Shown here: piece after piece, positions 5,525 to 5,638 of the stretch
How positions within the stretch are numbered: position 1 is the stretch's first letter
How the letters are laid out: the number at the start of each line of letters is the position of its first letter
NCBI GenBank assembly: GCA_031264895.1
Contig: JAISDI010000115.1
Coordinates: 1-5,638, forward strand
DNA length: 5,638 nucleotides
DNA from: Endomicrobium sp.
GTDB taxonomy: Bacteria; Elusimicrobiota; Endomicrobiia; Endomicrobiales; Endomicrobiaceae
Reading direction: 5' to 3'
Made by a program: the position numbers and the translations under genes
Notes under the pieces: model-generated
Databases searched by the model: none
What the model saw: only the letters and a program-made list of their open reading frames with translations
Told to the model about the DNA's origin: nothing

Positions 5525-5566
5525 TTACCATTACCCACAAGTATTTATGAGTTATGGGATTGGTAA
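5525..5566 (+). repeat. Imperfect inverted repeat at the A5 break
   Basis: TTACCATTACCCA (5525-5537) and TGGGATTGGTAA (5555-5566) are complementary apart from a small internal gap, around a 17-base AT-rich loop. It begins exactly where copy 5 of family A departs from its consensus, so it may be an inserted or substituted hairpin arm. No T-run follows on either strand that would make it a terminator. Confidence 0.5.
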
Positions 5567-5587
5567 AAAACAAGTAAAAAACAGATT

Positions 5588-5624
5588 TGTCATACCCGAA
5601 AGTCGTAATCGGGTATCCATTTTT
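5588..5624 (+). repeat. Repeat family B, copy 5 (single arm)
   Basis: GTCAT, the stem ATACCCGA (5592-5599) with TCGGGTAT (5609-5616) and a nine-base loop AAGTCGTAA, then CCATTTTT. It has the flanks of a right-hand arm, but no left-hand partner lies upstream, so it is a solitary arm. Its third stem pair is A-T where other arms have T-A or G-C. The sequence continues to the window end without further features. Confidence 0.85.
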
Positions 5625-5638
5625 GCTAAAAATATAAG

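Overview
The window looks like a low-to-moderate-GC bacterial chromosome segment with three protein genes, all on the + strand, and unusually repeat-rich spacers. The style resembles Elusimicrobiota (Endomicrobia): AT-leaning codon use with many AAA/GAA/ATA codons, a large unrecognised cysteine-free protein, and palindromic repeats in the gaps. This placement rests on general impression, not on a marker gene, and is tentative.

Layout. Bases 1-1584 are the 3' part of a long gene of unknown function whose start lies outside the window. After a 115-base spacer with two inverted repeats comes a complete secreted glycoside-hydrolase-like gene (1700-2731) with a signal peptide and both expected catalytic glutamates. 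Bases 2732-4090 are a 1.36-kb spacer with no convincing gene except a possible 26-codon leader ORF at its end. It is a mosaic of two palindromic repeat families. Family A is an AATTCCCC step array ending in a CCCCC/GGGGG hairpin plus a second hairpin. Family B is a pair of inverted hairpin arms with the core ATNCCCGA, a nine-base loop and TCGGGNAT. The order is A1, B1 (inverted), A2, a half element, B2, A3, B3, B4 and a decayed A4. Bases 4091-5353 encode a complete Pif1/RecD-like SF1B DNA helicase, preceded by a T-rich tract and three small GCAA-tetraloop hairpins. Bases 5354-5638 repeat the pattern with a truncated A copy and a single B arm.

How the parts relate. Nothing shows that the three proteins act in one pathway. 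The first two could be exported, but this is direct only for the hydrolase. The helicase is cytoplasmic and sits between palindromic repeats of the kind such enzymes can unwind; that link is a hypothesis. The strongest unexplained signal is the repeat mosaic. Family B arms keep base pairing while changing sequence, and family A copies carry two unrelated inserts that both fold as hairpins. This resembles REP/BIME/REPIN-type elements, but no mobilising enzyme is present here.
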